A DNA stretch of 64,000 bases, from contig NZ_JAFBBR010000001.1 of assembly GCF_016907295.1 (NCBI RefSeq), positions 1,550,001 through 1,614,000 of the forward strand. Reading direction: 5' to 3'. Shown here piece after piece: positions 26,773 to 36,616 of this stretch (positions are counted from its first letter, which is position 1; every line of letters starts with the position of its first letter). The notes under the pieces are model-generated. The model was not told where the DNA came from and made no database searches. It saw only the letters and a program-made list of their open reading frames with translations. This DNA comes from Microbacterium dextranolyticum. Its GTDB lineage: Bacteria > Actinomycetota > Actinomycetes > Actinomycetales > Microbacteriaceae. The translations under genes and the position numbers were made by a program.

Positions 26773-28235
26773 CGCGCCGATGCCTCCAGGTAGGCGATGA
26801 GGGTGCGTACCGTCGCAGCCGTCGGGCCTTTGTCGGTGGCGCCGAACGCCGACTTGGCGGTACCGCTGCCGGCGATGTCGAGGTGCACCCACGGAATGCG
26901 GGGAGCGTCGGGCTCGTCCGAGACCCGGCCGACGAAGCGCTGCAGGAACAATCCCGCGAACAGCGAGCCGCCGGATGTGTCGCCGATCTTCGCGTTCTGC
27001 AGATCGGCGATGGGCGAGTCCAGCTCGTCCTCCATATGTGCGGGAAGAGGGAGATGCCAGGCCGCCTCGCCCGCCTGGGCCGCCGCGTCGAGATAGGCGG
27101 CGACGGCGTCGTCGTCGCCCATGACGCCGGTGTGCCGGTGGCCGAGAGCGACGATGATGGCGCCGGTGAGCGTCGCGATGTCGATGATGACGTCGGGGTG
27201 CGTCCGGCTCGCGGCGACCAGCCCGTCGGCGAGGACGACCCGGCCCTCGGCGTCGGTGTTGAGGACCTCCACACTCGTTCCGTCTGCGATGCGGACGACG
27301 TCGCCCGGACGCAGCGCGCGCCCCGACGGCATGTTGTCGGCCACGCAGAGCCAACCCGAAACCTGGACGGGCAGTCTCCGCTCGGACGCAGCCCGCACGA
27401 CGGCGAGCACGGTGGCCGCCCCGGCCATGTCGAACTTCATGCCCACCATTCCGGCCGGTGGCTTCAGCGACAGGCCGCCGGTGTCGAACGTGATCCCCTT
27501 GCCGACGAGGGCGACGTGGTGCGTGGCGCCTGCGGGACGGTACTCGAGGCGCACGAGTCGCGGCGGGCGGTCGGAACCCTGCCCGATGCCGAGGATGCCG
27601 CCGAACCCTTCGGCCTCGAGCGCCGTCTCGTCCCAGACCGTGACCTCGATCGGCAGATCATCGACCGAGCGGTGCGCGGCGTCGACGAGGTCTTGTGGTC
27701 CCATCCACTGCGCGGGGGTGTTGACGAGGTCTTTCACGAGCGCGGCAGCGGATGCCACGGTGCGCGCGCGGTCCGCGTCGACGGCATCCGGGGAGACGCC
27801 GTGCAGCGTGACGATCTCCGCTCGCGCCGCCGCCGCGTTCGACTTGTAGCCCTCGAAGCGGTAGCCGCCCAGCAGCGCGCCTTCGGCCGCGGCGGGCCAG
27901 AGAGCCTCGTCCAGTCCGGGTGCTCCGATCGCGACGTGTGCGAATCCGATCGCGGAACGTACGGCGGCGCCGACGGCGTCGCGCACCGTCGCGGCATCGG
28001 GGGTCGCTCCGGTGCCCACGACGAACAGCGGCAGTGAGGTCGCGTCGGGTGCCGCCGCGCGCACGATCGCCCCGGGGGCGCCGGTGAACCCGACCGCCGT
28101 CAGAGTAGCGTGCAGCCCCGACCAGTCAGAGGTGGCATCCGGTGCGTCGTCCAGAGGCGGCACGGCCAGGATCAACGCGTCGGCTTCCGCGTCGGCGAGG
28201 GGGAGGGGGGAGGTCGACAGCTCGGGGAACGCCAT
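26769..28235 (-). CDS. pepA: Leucyl aminopeptidase (M17)
   Basis: 488-residue cytosolic dizinc or dimanganese exopeptidase that recycles peptides. The metal/catalytic segments are GKGITFDTGGLSLKP (Lys, Asp), KFDMAGAA (Asp) and the M17 signature NTDAEGR followed by LVLADG-like VVLADGL. The N-terminal regulatory domain is present and divergent, as usual. ATG 28235 has a leaderless TAGGAT box. It heads the pepA-lpd-sucB operon, an arrangement seen across Actinobacteria. Confidence 0.93.
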   Translation of the reverse strand: MAFPELSTSPLPLADAEADALILAVPPLDDAPDATSDWSGLHATLTAVGFTGAPGAIVRAAAPDATSLPLFVVGTGATPDAATVRDAVGAAVRSAIGFAHVAIGAPGLDEALWPAAAEGALLGGYRFEGYKSNAAAARAEIVTLHGVSPDAVDADRARTVASAAALVKDLVNTPAQWMGPQDLVDAAHRSVDDLPIEVTVWDETALEAEGFGGILGIGQGSDRPPRLVRLEYRPAGATHHVALVGKGITFDTGGLSLKPPAGMVGMKFDMAGAATVLAVVRAASERRLPVQVSGWLCVADNMPSGRALRPGDVVRIADGTSVEVLNTDAEGRVVLADGLVAASRTHPDVIIDIATLTGAIIVALGHRHTGVMGDDDAVAAYLDAAAQAGEAAWHLPLPAHMEDELDSPIADLQNAKIGDTSGGSLFAGLFLQRFVGRVSDEPDAPRIPWVHLDIAGSGTAKSAFGATDKGPTAATVRTLIAYLEASAR

Positions 28236-28241
28236 TGCTCC

Positions 28242-28247
28242 ATCCTA
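28242..28247 (-). promoter_or_regulatory. Predicted -10 box, leaderless, pepA operon
   Basis: TAGGAT on the minus strand, 6 nt, then ATG 28235. Confidence 0.55.
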
Positions 28248-28342
28248 GGATTGCGGCGGTGCCGGGGGTGTGCGGCCGGCACCGCCCCGCCCGAGCTGTT
28301 CGCTGTCAGCGCGACGCCGCACGTGCCCCGTCGGGGTGCTCG

Positions 28343-28348
28343 TACAGT
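28343..28348 (+). promoter_or_regulatory. Predicted -10 box, leaderless, PAC2 gene
   Basis: TACAGT, 6 nt, then ATG 28355. Confidence 0.55.
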
Positions 28349-28354
28349 GGAGGC

Positions 28355-29278
28355 ATGCCCCTGTCCGGTCCTCTGTACGAGCGCGTCGCGTCCGCCCCAC
28401 CCGTGCCCGCGGGCCTTCCGATGGTCATCGCGCTCACTGGTTTCACGGATGCCGGAAGTGCTGTGTCGCGCATGATCGACCTCTTCCGTGACGATCTCGA
28501 GCCGTCGCCGATCGTCACGTTCTCCGCGGATGTCCTGCTCGACTACCGCGCGCGGCGCCCCACGATCACCTTCGACGGTGACCACCTGCTCGACTACCGC
28601 CCGCCCCGACTCGACGTCTCGCTCGCGCACGACGCACTCGGTCAGCCGTTCGTGCTGCTCGCCGGCTACGAACCGGATTTCGCGTGGGACGCGTTCGCCG
28701 AGACCGTGGTGGGTCTGGCCGAGGGGCTGCAGGTCACGTCGGTGACGTGGGTGCACGCGATCCCCATGCCCGTGCCGCACACGCGACCCATCGGCACCAC
28801 GGTCAGCGGCACGCGGAGCGAGCTCACCGAGGCGCATTCGGTGTGGAAGCCGCACACCCAGGTGCCCGCGACAATGGGTCATCTGCTCGAGCTTCGCCTG
28901 GCCGAGAGCGGAGCCGCAGTCGCTGGATTCGTGTTGCTGGTTCCGCACTATCTCGCCGACACCGAGTATCCGGCGGCGGCGCTGGCCGGGCTCGACAGCA
29001 TCTCCGTGGCCACGGGGCTGGTGTTCGACGCCGACGACGTGCGTGACGAGAACCGGGAGTACCTCGCGAAGGTCGACGACCAGGTCGAGGGCAATGCCGA
29101 GCTGACGACCATGCTGCGCACTCTCGAGGAGCGCTACGACGGATACATGGCGGGCTCGACGCTCGCACAGCCGATCATCCACACCGGCGATCTCCCGAGC
29201 GCCGACGAGTTGGCGGCCGAGCTCGAGCGATTCCTCGCCGATCGTCGCGACGGCGAGGACAAGCGCGGGCGCCGCTGA
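28355..29278 (+). CDS. PAC2-family (proteasome assembly chaperone-like) protein
   Basis: 307 residues with the PAC2 pattern: MVIALTGFTDAGSAVSRM near the start, then YRARRPTITFDGDHLLDY, LLAGYEPDFAWDAF and a C-terminal LTTMLRTLEERYDGYMAGS. The frame opens 71 codons earlier, but the ATG at 28355 follows a leaderless -10 and fits the family start. The role in Actinobacteria is unproven; archaeal and eukaryotic relatives help proteasome assembly, but no proteasome gene is in this window. Confidence 0.85.
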   Translation: MPLSGPLYERVASAPPVPAGLPMVIALTGFTDAGSAVSRMIDLFRDDLEPSPIVTFSADVLLDYRARRPTITFDGDHLLDYRPPRLDVSLAHDALGQPFVLLAGYEPDFAWDAFAETVVGLAEGLQVTSVTWVHAIPMPVPHTRPIGTTVSGTRSELTEAHSVWKPHTQVPATMGHLLELRLAESGAAVAGFVLLVPHYLADTEYPAAALAGLDSISVATGLVFDADDVRDENREYLAKVDDQVEGNAELTTMLRTLEERYDGYMAGSTLAQPIIHTGDLPSADELAAELERFLADRRDGEDKRGRR

Positions 29279-29484
29279 CGGAATGCGGCGCGCTCGCCAC
29301 GTGTTCTCAGACGGTGAGGACGTGTGCCCCGTCGTCGCCGCAAGATCGCGCTCCGGGGTATGAGACAATAGGACACCGACCCGTTGTCTGTCGAGGTCCG
29401 TTCCTGTAAAGGGCGGCGCCGGACTTGACAAGGGTCTTACTAGTGTCCGAAACCCCGACATGCACCGTCGGTGAAAGGCGAGAC
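29279..29484 (+). promoter_or_regulatory. Sigma-factor upstream region with candidate promoter
   Basis: 206-nt gap before rpoD. A TTGTCT and a TAAAGG separated by 17 nt (about 29391-29419) are the best -35/-10 pair; a TTGACA near 29433 has no matching -10. AAAGG at 29474-29478 is the ribosome binding site. Confidence 0.35.
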
Positions 29485-30813
29485 GTGACTTCCGGCACGA
29501 AGACCCCCCGTACACGCAAGGCAGAAGACACCGAGATCGACGAGACGACCGCTGCCGAGGTGGCGACGAAGGCCCCCGCGAAGAAGGCGGCCGCGGCGAC
29601 GAAGAAGCCCGCGGCGAGAAAGCCCGCGACCAAGGCGAAGAAGTCGGACGAGGTCGACGAGGACGTCGACGACGACGAGGAGATCGACGTCGAGGCCGAC
29701 GACGATTCGGATGACGCGGATTCGGATGAGTCGAGCACGACGAAGCCGGCGAAGGGCTCGTCGGACGACGAAGGCGACGACGAGGACGAAGAGGGCACGA
29801 CGAAGCCCGCCTTCACGGAGCCGCTGCCGACCGGCGCGATCGTCATCTCGTCGAGCGACGACGACGAGGTGCCGGTCTATTCGACGCAGATCACCGGCGC
29901 CACCGCCGACCCCGTCAAGGACTACCTCAAGCAGATCGGCAAGGTTCCGTTGCTGAACGCGGCCGAAGAGGTCGAGCTCGCGATGCGCATCGAGGCGGGT
30001 CTGTTCGCCGAAGAGAAGCTGTCGCACATGACGGCTGCCGAGAAGTCCAAGCAGCTCGGACTCGACCTGCAGTGGGTCGCGCGCGACGGCCAGCGCGCGA
30101 AGAGCCACCTGCTGGGCGCCAACCTGCGCCTCGTCGTCTCGCTCGCCAAGCGATACACGGGGCGCGGAATGCAGTTCCTGGATCTCATCCAGGAGGGCAA
30201 CCTCGGCCTCATCCGTGCCGTCGAGAAGTTCGACTACACGAAGGGCTTCAAGTTCTCGACCTACGCCACCTGGTGGATCCGTCAGGCGATCACCCGCGCC
30301 ATGGCCGACCAGGCGCGCACGATCCGCATCCCGGTGCACATGGTCGAGGTCATCAACAAGCTTGCCCGTGTCCAGCGGCAGATGCTGCAGGACCTCGGTC
30401 GCGAACCCACGCCCGAGGAACTGTCGCGGGAGCTCGACATGACCCCCGAGAAGGTCATCGAGGTGCAGAAGTACGGCCGCGAACCCATCTCGCTGCACAC
30501 CCCGCTCGGCGAAGACGGCGACAGCGAGTTCGGTGACCTCATCGAGGACACCGAGGCCGTGGTCCCGGCCGACGCGGTCGGTTTCACAATGCTGCAGCGT
30601 CAGCTCGAGTCGCTCCTCGACTCGCTGAGCGAGCGTGAGGCGGGCGTCATCCGCATGCGCTTCGGCCTCGGCGACGGTCAGCCCAAGACCCTCGACCAGA
30701 TCGGCGACACCTTCGGCGTCACGCGCGAGCGGATCCGCCAGATCGAGTCCAAGACGATGGCGAAGCTCCGGCATCCGTCGCGGTCGCAGTCGCTCCGGGA
30801 CTACCTCGAATGA
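29485..30813 (+). CDS. rpoD: RNA polymerase principal sigma factor SigA/RpoD
   Basis: 442 residues. The N-terminus is low-complexity: Lys/Ala-rich (about 20-55) then strongly acidic ([20 protein letters not shown], about 60-80), as in actinobacterial HrdB/SigA. Region 1.2 starts with [16 protein letters not shown] near 143, region 2.4 has [20 protein letters not shown] near 263, and region 4.2 has [21 protein letters not shown] at the end. GTG 29485 is chosen for AAAGG 6 nt upstream. The stop overlaps the next ATG by 4 nt. Confidence 0.96.
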   Translation: MTSGTKTPRTRKAEDTEIDETTAAEVATKAPAKKAAAATKKPAARKPATKAKKSDEVDEDVDDDEEIDVEADDDSDDADSDESSTTKPAKGSSDDEGDDEDEEGTTKPAFTEPLPTGAIVISSSDDDEVPVYSTQITGATADPVKDYLKQIGKVPLLNAAEEVELAMRIEAGLFAEEKLSHMTAAEKSKQLGLDLQWVARDGQRAKSHLLGANLRLVVSLAKRYTGRGMQFLDLIQEGNLGLIRAVEKFDYTKGFKFSTYATWWIRQAITRAMADQARTIRIPVHMVEVINKLARVQRQMLQDLGREPTPEELSRELDMTPEKVIEVQKYGREPISLHTPLGEDGDSEFGDLIEDTEAVVPADAVGFTMLQRQLESLLDSLSEREAGVIRMRFGLGDGQPKTLDQIGDTFGVTRERIRQIESKTMAKLRHPSRSQSLRDYLE

Positions 30814-31511
30814 GCGAGGCGGCACCCAACGACGGCAAGGCTCTGTCAGTCACGACCGACGCGGGGACCTTCAAGCGCATCCCGATCCGCACGCGGGTCG
30901 TCATGCCGGGCGATGACCTCGACGCGTTCGTGACCGAGTACGCGGCCGGCGTCGTCCAGCCCGGAGACACCCTCTTCGTGACGGAGAAGATCGTCGCCAT
31001 CACGCAGGGGCGCTCGTACACGCTCGATGCGATCCAGCCGCGTCCTCTCGCCCGCTTCCTGTCGCGATACGTGACGAAGACCTCGTACGGGATCGGTCTC
31101 GGCATGCCCGAGACGATGGAGATGGCGCTGCGAGAGTGTGGCACGCCGCGCATCCTCTTCGCTGCCGCGGTCAGTGCCGTCACGAAGCTGTTCGGTCGTC
31201 GCGGTGACTTCTACCGCATCGCGGGAGACAAGGCGCGAGCGATCGACGGGCCGACCGACGGCACGATCCCGCCGTACGACCGCGCCGTGGTCCTCGGCCC
31301 CACAGAGCCCGACGCTGTCGCGGCTCGGCTGAAGGCGCTTCTCGGCACCCCCGAGGCAGTCGCGGTCGTCGACATCAACGACATCGGCGGCAACATCCTC
31401 GGCTCGACGCTCGATCGTGCCGGTGAACAGCAGCTCGTGCGCATCCTCTCGGACAATCCGCTCGGACAGGGGCATCAGTCGACGCCGATGGGCGTGATTC
31501 GACGCGCCTGA
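30810..31511 (+). CDS. CofE-like protein (F420-0:L-glutamate ligase family)
   Basis: 233 residues. [19 protein letters not shown], the [17 protein letters not shown] segment, [15 protein letters not shown] and a C-terminal [18 protein letters not shown] match the CofE/FbiB-N fold, whose founding member adds glutamate to the F420 side chain. No other F420 genes are in the window, so the substrate is left open. ATG 30810 overlaps the rpoD stop (ATGA), so it should be translated together with the sigma factor. A terminator follows. Confidence 0.62.
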   Translation: MSEAAPNDGKALSVTTDAGTFKRIPIRTRVVMPGDDLDAFVTEYAAGVVQPGDTLFVTEKIVAITQGRSYTLDAIQPRPLARFLSRYVTKTSYGIGLGMPETMEMALRECGTPRILFAAAVSAVTKLFGRRGDFYRIAGDKARAIDGPTDGTIPPYDRAVVLGPTEPDAVAARLKALLGTPEAVAVVDINDIGGNILGSTLDRAGEQQLVRILSDNPLGQGHQSTPMGVIRRA

Positions 31512-31532
31512 GCCACGTTGCGACACAGGCGA

Positions 31533-31564
31533 GAGGGCCGGCAGGGGAGATCCTGCCGGCCCTC
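31533..31564. terminator. Terminator between the rpoD operon and the ATP-grasp gene
   Basis: Perfect 13-bp stem GAGGGCCGGCAGG / CCTGCCGGCCCTC with a 6-nt loop. It sits between two convergent genes and can serve both. Confidence 0.8.
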
Positions 31565-31585
31565 ACGCCTGGGTGGAGAGTCCGC

Positions 31586-32611
31586 TCAGAAACCCATCGC
31601 CGCGCGGTAGCGGGGCAGATGCCCGTGCCGGATGCCGCTCGCCGTGGGCTTGTTCTCGAACACTCCCGCGCCCCAGTTGCCCTCCACCAGGACGGGGCCG
31701 GTCGGAGTGACGACGACGTCCCAGCCGACGTAGCGCACCTGGGGGACGACCTGTGCGACCTCGGTGATGAGCGCGCGGACCTCGTCGAGCATCGGCAAGG
31801 TGAAATCCGAGATGCGATACCCGGTATCGGGGTGGGTCTCGTAGAGCAGACCTGTGGTGGAGTACCCCATGCCCATTGCACGGCCGTCCTCGTGCAGCGC
31901 GGTGTAGAAGCCGCCGAAGGCCGCCTGGTCGCTCACCTGTCCGCGCCCGAACTTCTGCGCCATATTGATGATCTTCACGGAGCCGTCATCGGTGACGAAG
32001 GTCGTGACACGAGTGGTGTTGGCGGTACCGGGGGCGATCGCCTCGAGATCGTCGTGCTGTCGGATGCACTCCTCGATCAGCAGTTCGTCTTTGGCGATCA
32101 GCTCTGCGTGGAATGCCGACCAGTCGGCGACCTCCGACGCGACATAGCGACGCACGCCCGCGCCGGACTTGCTCACCGGCACCTTCGCGATGAAGACGGG
32201 ATGCCGCATGGCGAAGGCCTCGAGCTCGGCGGCGTTGGCGGGGGTGAGCTCCAGCCACTCGCGCCCCAGGAAGCGGTCGAAGACGCGGTTGAACTCGACC
32301 TTGTGGTGGAAGCTGTGCACGTGGGCGAGGTCGTCGTAGCGGTTCGAGAGCTCCAGTGCGAGGGGGCTCGTCACCCAGGTCGCGCGCTCGGCACGCGTGA
32401 GGATGGCGAAATCGAATTCGACGTAGTCGTTGAACCCCACGCGATGACGCGCCGCGGACCAGAGCATGTCGACGAAGACTATCGGGTAGCTCTTGCCGTG
32501 CACGCCGGCGGTGAAGCGAGCGCGTTCCGTGACGGAGGCGTAGTCGAAGCCGCGTGCACGCTCGAACAGCACCTGGATGCGGTGCAAAGGCGACAGACCG
32601 CGCGAAGCCAT
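31586..32611 (-). CDS. Sugar-transfer-associated ATP-grasp protein
   Basis: 341 residues. The ATP-grasp core shows FIAKVPVSKSGAGVRRYV, LIEECIRQHDDLEAIAPGTANTTRVTTF and VEGNWGAGVFENKPTASGI, as in the ATPgrasp_ST family linked to surface-polysaccharide work. The N-terminal third is a helical region with HSFHHKVEFNRVFDRFLG. It should form an amide or ester bond with ATP; the substrates are unknown and no sugar-transferase genes are nearby. GGAGG lies 7 nt before the ATG. Confidence 0.72.
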   Translation of the reverse strand: MASRGLSPLHRIQVLFERARGFDYASVTERARFTAGVHGKSYPIVFVDMLWSAARHRVGFNDYVEFDFAILTRAERATWVTSPLALELSNRYDDLAHVHSFHHKVEFNRVFDRFLGREWLELTPANAAELEAFAMRHPVFIAKVPVSKSGAGVRRYVASEVADWSAFHAELIAKDELLIEECIRQHDDLEAIAPGTANTTRVTTFVTDDGSVKIINMAQKFGRGQVSDQAAFGGFYTALHEDGRAMGMGYSTTGLLYETHPDTGYRISDFTLPMLDEVRALITEVAQVVPQVRYVGWDVVVTPTGPVLVEGNWGAGVFENKPTASGIRHGHLPRYRAAMGF

Positions 32612-32662
32612 GACGGAACCTCCGATTAGGGGTGGGGATCCCGTCAGTCTACGCGGCGGTGC

Positions 32663-32881
32663 TCAGCGAGCGTCGGCGAGACGAGCGGTCTCGTCGTGCC
32701 ACGACGTGGCGACCGCGCGAAGCTTCTCTTCGTACTTGCGGCCGTGGTGAGCGCAGAACAGCAGTTCGCTGCCGTTGACCTCTGCGGCGATGTAGGCCTG
32801 GGCGCCGCACGAGTCGCAGCGGTCGGTGGCGGTCAGACGGTACTCGAGGACGGCGGGCTCAGCGGTGGTCGACATGCTCAT
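32663..32881 (-). CDS. DUF7455 small protein
   Basis: 72 residues: MSMSTTAEPAVLEYRLTATD, then RCDSCGAQAYIAAEVNGSELLFCAHHGRKYE. The CxxC and CxHH-type residues suggest a zinc site. This small protein is common in Actinobacteria next to the sigA-parE region, as here. ATG 32881 is used because AGGAGG lies 7 nt upstream; a second ATG at 32875 is possible. The function is unknown. Confidence 0.82.
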   Translation of the reverse strand: MSMSTTAEPAVLEYRLTATDRCDSCGAQAYIAAEVNGSELLFCAHHGRKYEEKLRAVATSWHDETARLADAR

Positions 32882-33084
32882 TTCGGTTCCTCCTCGATAC
32901 ATGCGATGCGGTGCGGATGCATGACATACAACCACGGCGGTGCCGTGAGAATGCCGGGTTCCGGTCACATTTCGCTGTGCGCGTACGTCGGCGCGTGCCG
33001 GGAATTCTGCTGCCTCGGCGGGTCTGGGTGCGGCCGCGTGTCCACGCCGCCGCACAGCCGGGCGGACGCTTAGGCTTGGAGATC

Positions 33085-35154
33085 GTGACCGCCGAGTATT
33101 CCGCCCATCACCTCCAGGTGCTCGAGGGGCTCGAGGCCGTCCGCAAGCGCCCCGGGATGTACATCGGGTCGACCGACTCGCGTGGGCTCATGCACTGCGT
33201 CTGGGAGATCATCGACAACTCCGTCGATGAGGCGCTGGCGGGATTCGGTTCGCACATCGACGTGATTTTGCGCGCCGACGGCAGTGTCGAGGTGAGGGAC
33301 CGTGCGCGCGGCATCCCCGTCGACATCGAGCCGCGCACCGGACTGTCCGGTGTCGAGGTTGTCTTCACGAAACTGCATGCGGGTGGCAAGTTCGGCGGCG
33401 GGTCGTACGCCGCCTCGGGCGGTCTGCACGGCGTCGGAGCATCGGTCGTCAACGCGCTCAGCGAGCGGCTGGACGTCGAGGTCGACCGCGGCGGCAAGAC
33501 GTACGCGATGTCGTTCCGTCGCGGTGAGCCGGGGGTCTTCGACGGTCCCTCGCCCGACTCGCCGTTCACACCGTTCGAACGGGCGTCGCAGCTGCGCGTC
33601 ATCGGCAAGGCTCCGCGCGGGGTGACGGGCACGCGCATCCGCTATTGGGCTGACCGGCAGATCTTCACGAAGGATGCCGCGTTCCACCTGGACGAGCTCG
33701 AGCAGCGGGCGCGGCAGACGGCGTTCCTGGTGCCCGGACTCGAGATCGACATCGTCGACGAGCGCGGTGACGAACCGGCGACGACCGCGTTCCGCTTCGA
33801 CGGCGGGATCTCGGAGTTCGCCGACTTCCTCGCCCCCGATCCCGCGCTGACCGACACCTGGCGCCTCACCGGGTCGGGCACGTTCGTCGAGACCGTACCC
33901 GTGCTCCAGCCCGGCGGCGCGATGGTGCCGACCGACGTCGAGCGCACGTGCGAGGTGGACATCGCTTTGCGCTGGGGCACCGGGTACGAGACGGTCACGC
34001 GTTCGTTCGTCAACATCATCGCGACGCCCAAGGGCGGCACGCACCAGACCGGCTTCGAGCAGGGGCTGATGAAGGTCGTCCGCGCTCAGGTCGAGCAGAA
34101 TGCGCGGCGCCTGAAAGTCGGCAACGACAAGCTCGAGAAGGATGACATCATCGCCGGCCTCACGGCGGTGCTCACGGTGCGTCTGCCCGAACCGCAGTTC
34201 GAAGGTCAGACGAAGGAGATCCTCGGCACGCCTGCCGTACGAACGATCGTCGCGAACGTCGTCGCCGCCGAGCTGAACGCGAGGTTCGCGTCTCCCAAGC
34301 GTGAAGACAAGGCGCAGTGCGCGCTGATCCTCGAGAAGTCGGTGTCGGAGATGAAGGCGCGCATCTCGGCGCGCACGCACAAAGAGACGCAGCGGCGGAA
34401 GAACGCGCTCGAGTCGTCGTCGTTGCCGGCGAAGCTCGCCGACTGCCGCACCAGCGACGTCGAGCAGACCGAGCTGTTCATCGTCGAGGGTGACTCGGCG
34501 CTCGGCACCGCGAAGCACGCGCGCAACAGCGAGTATCAGGCGCTGCTGCCGATCCGCGGCAAGATCCTCAACGTGCAGAAGGCGTCGATCAGCGACATGC
34601 TCTCGAACGCCGAGTGCGCCGCGATTATCCAGACGATCGGCGCCGGTTCGGGGCGCTCATTCGACCTCGATGCCGCCCGCTACGGCAAGATCATCCTCAT
34701 GAGCGACGCGGACGTCGACGGTGCGCACATCCGCACGCTGCTCTTGACGCTCTTTTTCCGCTACATGCGGCCCCTCATCGAGGCCGGCAGGGTTTACGCC
34801 GCCGTTCCGCCGCTGCATCGTGTGATCGTGGTGAACCCGGGTTCGAAGCCCAACGAGACGATCTATACGTACTCCGAGAAGGAGCTGCACGCTCTGCTCG
34901 CGAAGCTGCAGAAGTCGAATCGCCGCTGGCAAGAACCCGTGCAGCGGTACAAGGGCCTGGGTGAGATGGACGCCGATCAGCTCGCGACCACCACGATGGA
35001 TCGTGCCGGGCGAACGCTTCGCCGCGTGCGGGTTCAAGACGCAGAGGCGGTGTCGGCGGTGTTCGAGCTGCTGATGGGCAGCGATGTCGCCCCGCGCCGC
35101 GACTTCATCGTCTCGTCGGCGGATCGTCTCGACCGCGAGGCCATCGACGCCTGA
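33085..35154 (+). CDS. parE: DNA topoisomerase IV subunit B (ParE)
   Basis: 689 residues. GHKL ATPase domain (VWEIIDNSVDEALAGFG, later SGGLHGVGASVVNALS), transducer, then TOPRIM (ELFIVEGDSALGTAKHARN and ILMSDADVDGAHIRTLLL) and the C-terminal KGLGEMDADQLATTTMD. EGDSALGTAKHARN rather than the EGDSAGGSAK of GyrB is typical of the actinobacterial ParE-like subunit. With parC it decatenates replicated chromosomes. The GTG at 33085 has GGAG upstream and a TAGGCT at 33071-33076, 8 nt before. A strong terminator follows. Confidence 0.92.
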   Translation: MTAEYSAHHLQVLEGLEAVRKRPGMYIGSTDSRGLMHCVWEIIDNSVDEALAGFGSHIDVILRADGSVEVRDRARGIPVDIEPRTGLSGVEVVFTKLHAGGKFGGGSYAASGGLHGVGASVVNALSERLDVEVDRGGKTYAMSFRRGEPGVFDGPSPDSPFTPFERASQLRVIGKAPRGVTGTRIRYWADRQIFTKDAAFHLDELEQRARQTAFLVPGLEIDIVDERGDEPATTAFRFDGGISEFADFLAPDPALTDTWRLTGSGTFVETVPVLQPGGAMVPTDVERTCEVDIALRWGTGYETVTRSFVNIIATPKGGTHQTGFEQGLMKVVRAQVEQNARRLKVGNDKLEKDDIIAGLTAVLTVRLPEPQFEGQTKEILGTPAVRTIVANVVAAELNARFASPKREDKAQCALILEKSVSEMKARISARTHKETQRRKNALESSSLPAKLADCRTSDVEQTELFIVEGDSALGTAKHARNSEYQALLPIRGKILNVQKASISDMLSNAECAAIIQTIGAGSGRSFDLDAARYGKIILMSDADVDGAHIRTLLLTLFFRYMRPLIEAGRVYAAVPPLHRVIVVNPGSKPNETIYTYSEKELHALLAKLQKSNRRWQEPVQRYKGLGEMDADQLATTTMDRAGRTLRRVRVQDAEAVSAVFELLMGSDVAPRRDFIVSSADRLDREAIDA

Positions 35155-35172
35155 CCCGAATGGTCCGGGCGG

Positions 35173-35209
35173 GGCCCGAAACCGAGCTGGGGGGAATCGG
35201 TTTCGGGCC
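35173..35209 (+). terminator. Terminator of parE
   Basis: 13-bp perfect stem GGCCCGAAACCGA / TCGGTTTCGGGCC with an 11-nt loop, 19 nt after the parE stop. The rest of the gap to 35421 holds no gene I can support. Confidence 0.8.
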
Positions 35210-35421
35210 ATCGCCGCGGAACTCGCGCATCACAGTGGTGACGATGTCTCCGAGAGGTCATCGTCCCCGAAACCACTGGACGCTGCGGAATGCTCCGTGA
35301 GGATCGGACTGGGGATCCGTTCCTCGGCACTATCAGGTTAGGCTCGCGGCCCCGACGGGCGGCGCTACGTACGGATGATTCCGATACGACTTTCGTCTAG
35401 CGTGCGTACGGAGCGGGCAGT

Positions 35422-36591
35422 TCAGGCCTCGAGAGGCAGCGAAGCGGACACGACCCAGCCGGAAGGCCGCCGCTCTGCGGAGAAGGACCCGCCGAAGAGC
35501 CGGAATCGCTCCTGAAGGCGCATGATGCCGTACCCCGACGCGGGAAGGCCGGCGGTGCGTGCCGGGGGAGAGTCGTCCGCGAACTCGAGTCGCGTCCAAC
35601 CGCGCTCCACGGCGAGGGTGATGCGCACGGTGCGTGCTCCGGTCGCGTGCTTCAGCACGTTCGTGCTGCTCTCGCGGATGACGCGGACGAGCGCGACATG
35701 GGACGCGCTGGGCAGGCGGAGATCGTCGGGGACATCGGCCGTCACGCGGATGCCCGCACGGCCGAGCTCTTCGGTCACCGTGGCGATCGTCTCGGGAAGG
35801 CTGTCGGCGGACGGGATACGCTCGGGTGCGAGGTTCTCCTCGCCGCGCACCATCCCCAGTACCCGCCGGATGTCGGTCAGGGCCTGCACGGCGGCCTCGC
35901 GGATCGCTGTCTGAGACTGCGTGCGGGTGTGCGCGTCATCGGTGCGTTCGAGCACGGCGGCGTGGAGAGCGACGATCGTGATCTCGTGGGCGACGATGTC
36001 GTGCAGCTCGTCGGCGATCAGGTCGCGTTCGTGCCGCAGCTGGTCTGCGACCTCGCGCTCGGTCGCCTCGAGCTGTGTGGCCAAGCTCTGAGCCCTCTCG
36101 TATTGCTGACGGATGAAGACACCGATGACCAAACTCACGCCGCTCATCAGTGCGATGACGACGGCGCCCAGCGGCTGGAACGCGGTATCTGACCGCGTCA
36201 TGGCCGCGATGAGCCAGGCGACCCAGGCAAGCGCATAAACAGCTATCAGACCCGTACTACAGGTGAATGCGACAAGGCCGAGAATCGCTGCGCCGGCGAT
36301 CAAGCTGTCGAAGACCCCCGTGAAAGCCGCGACGACGATCGTTGCGATCAACGTCAATGTGGCTACAGGAGGTTTCCACACGAACAGCGCCACGGCGAGT
36401 GTGAACGCCGTGGTCACGACTGCGGAAAGCACAGTCGTCGCTCCGTTGTTGGTCGCCCGGAAGAGCGAGTCAAGAAGGAGGATGACCGCCACGAGAATGA
36501 TCAGAAGTCGCCGTGCCGGCGAGCCGAGTGCGCGATAGCTCCAAAATGAAATGCGCATGTAGTTGATCAAGGAAGGGCGGTTGGAGGGCAC
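35422..36591 (-). CDS. Two-component sensor histidine kinase (LiaS/DesK type)
   Basis: About 389 residues. Five or six TM helices fill the first half (RLLIILVAVILLLDSL, VLSAVVTTAFTLAVALFVW, TLTLIATIVVAAFTGVF and so on) with no large outer domain, so the sensed signal is likely membrane-related. HisKA_3 has the phospho-acceptor in DLIADELHDIVAHEITI (His near 197). The HATPase part has the N-box RESSTNVLKHA and SGYGIMRLQERF. GTG 36591 is preferred over ATG 36633 because GATAAT lies exactly 6 nt upstream. The response regulator is divergent at 36800. The gene start and the gap are visibly richer in A/T than the surroundings. Confidence 0.82.
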   Translation of the reverse strand: MPSNRPSLINYMRISFWSYRALGSPARRLLIILVAVILLLDSLFRATNNGATTVLSAVVTTAFTLAVALFVWKPPVATLTLIATIVVAAFTGVFDSLIAGAAILGLVAFTCSTGLIAVYALAWVAWLIAAMTRSDTAFQPLGAVVIALMSGVSLVIGVFIRQQYERAQSLATQLEATEREVADQLRHERDLIADELHDIVAHEITIVALHAAVLERTDDAHTRTQSQTAIREAAVQALTDIRRVLGMVRGEENLAPERIPSADSLPETIATVTEELGRAGIRVTADVPDDLRLPSASHVALVRVIRESSTNVLKHATGARTVRITLAVERGWTRLEFADDSPPARTAGLPASGYGIMRLQERFRLFGGSFSAERRPSGWVVSASLPLEA

Positions 36592-36597
36592 GTCGCG

Positions 36598-36603
36598 ATT
36601 ATC
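36598..36603 (-). promoter_or_regulatory. Possible -10 box, leaderless, histidine kinase
   Basis: GATAAT on the minus strand, 6 nt, then GTG 36591. Confidence 0.4.
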
Positions 36604-36616
36604 TCGCGATGCGCGC

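Noticed and set aside
35325..35350. AGGTTAGGCT, half of a DtxR/IdeR iron box
   Set aside because: Only one half-site is present, the other arm is GC-rich and unrelated, and no gene starts here.
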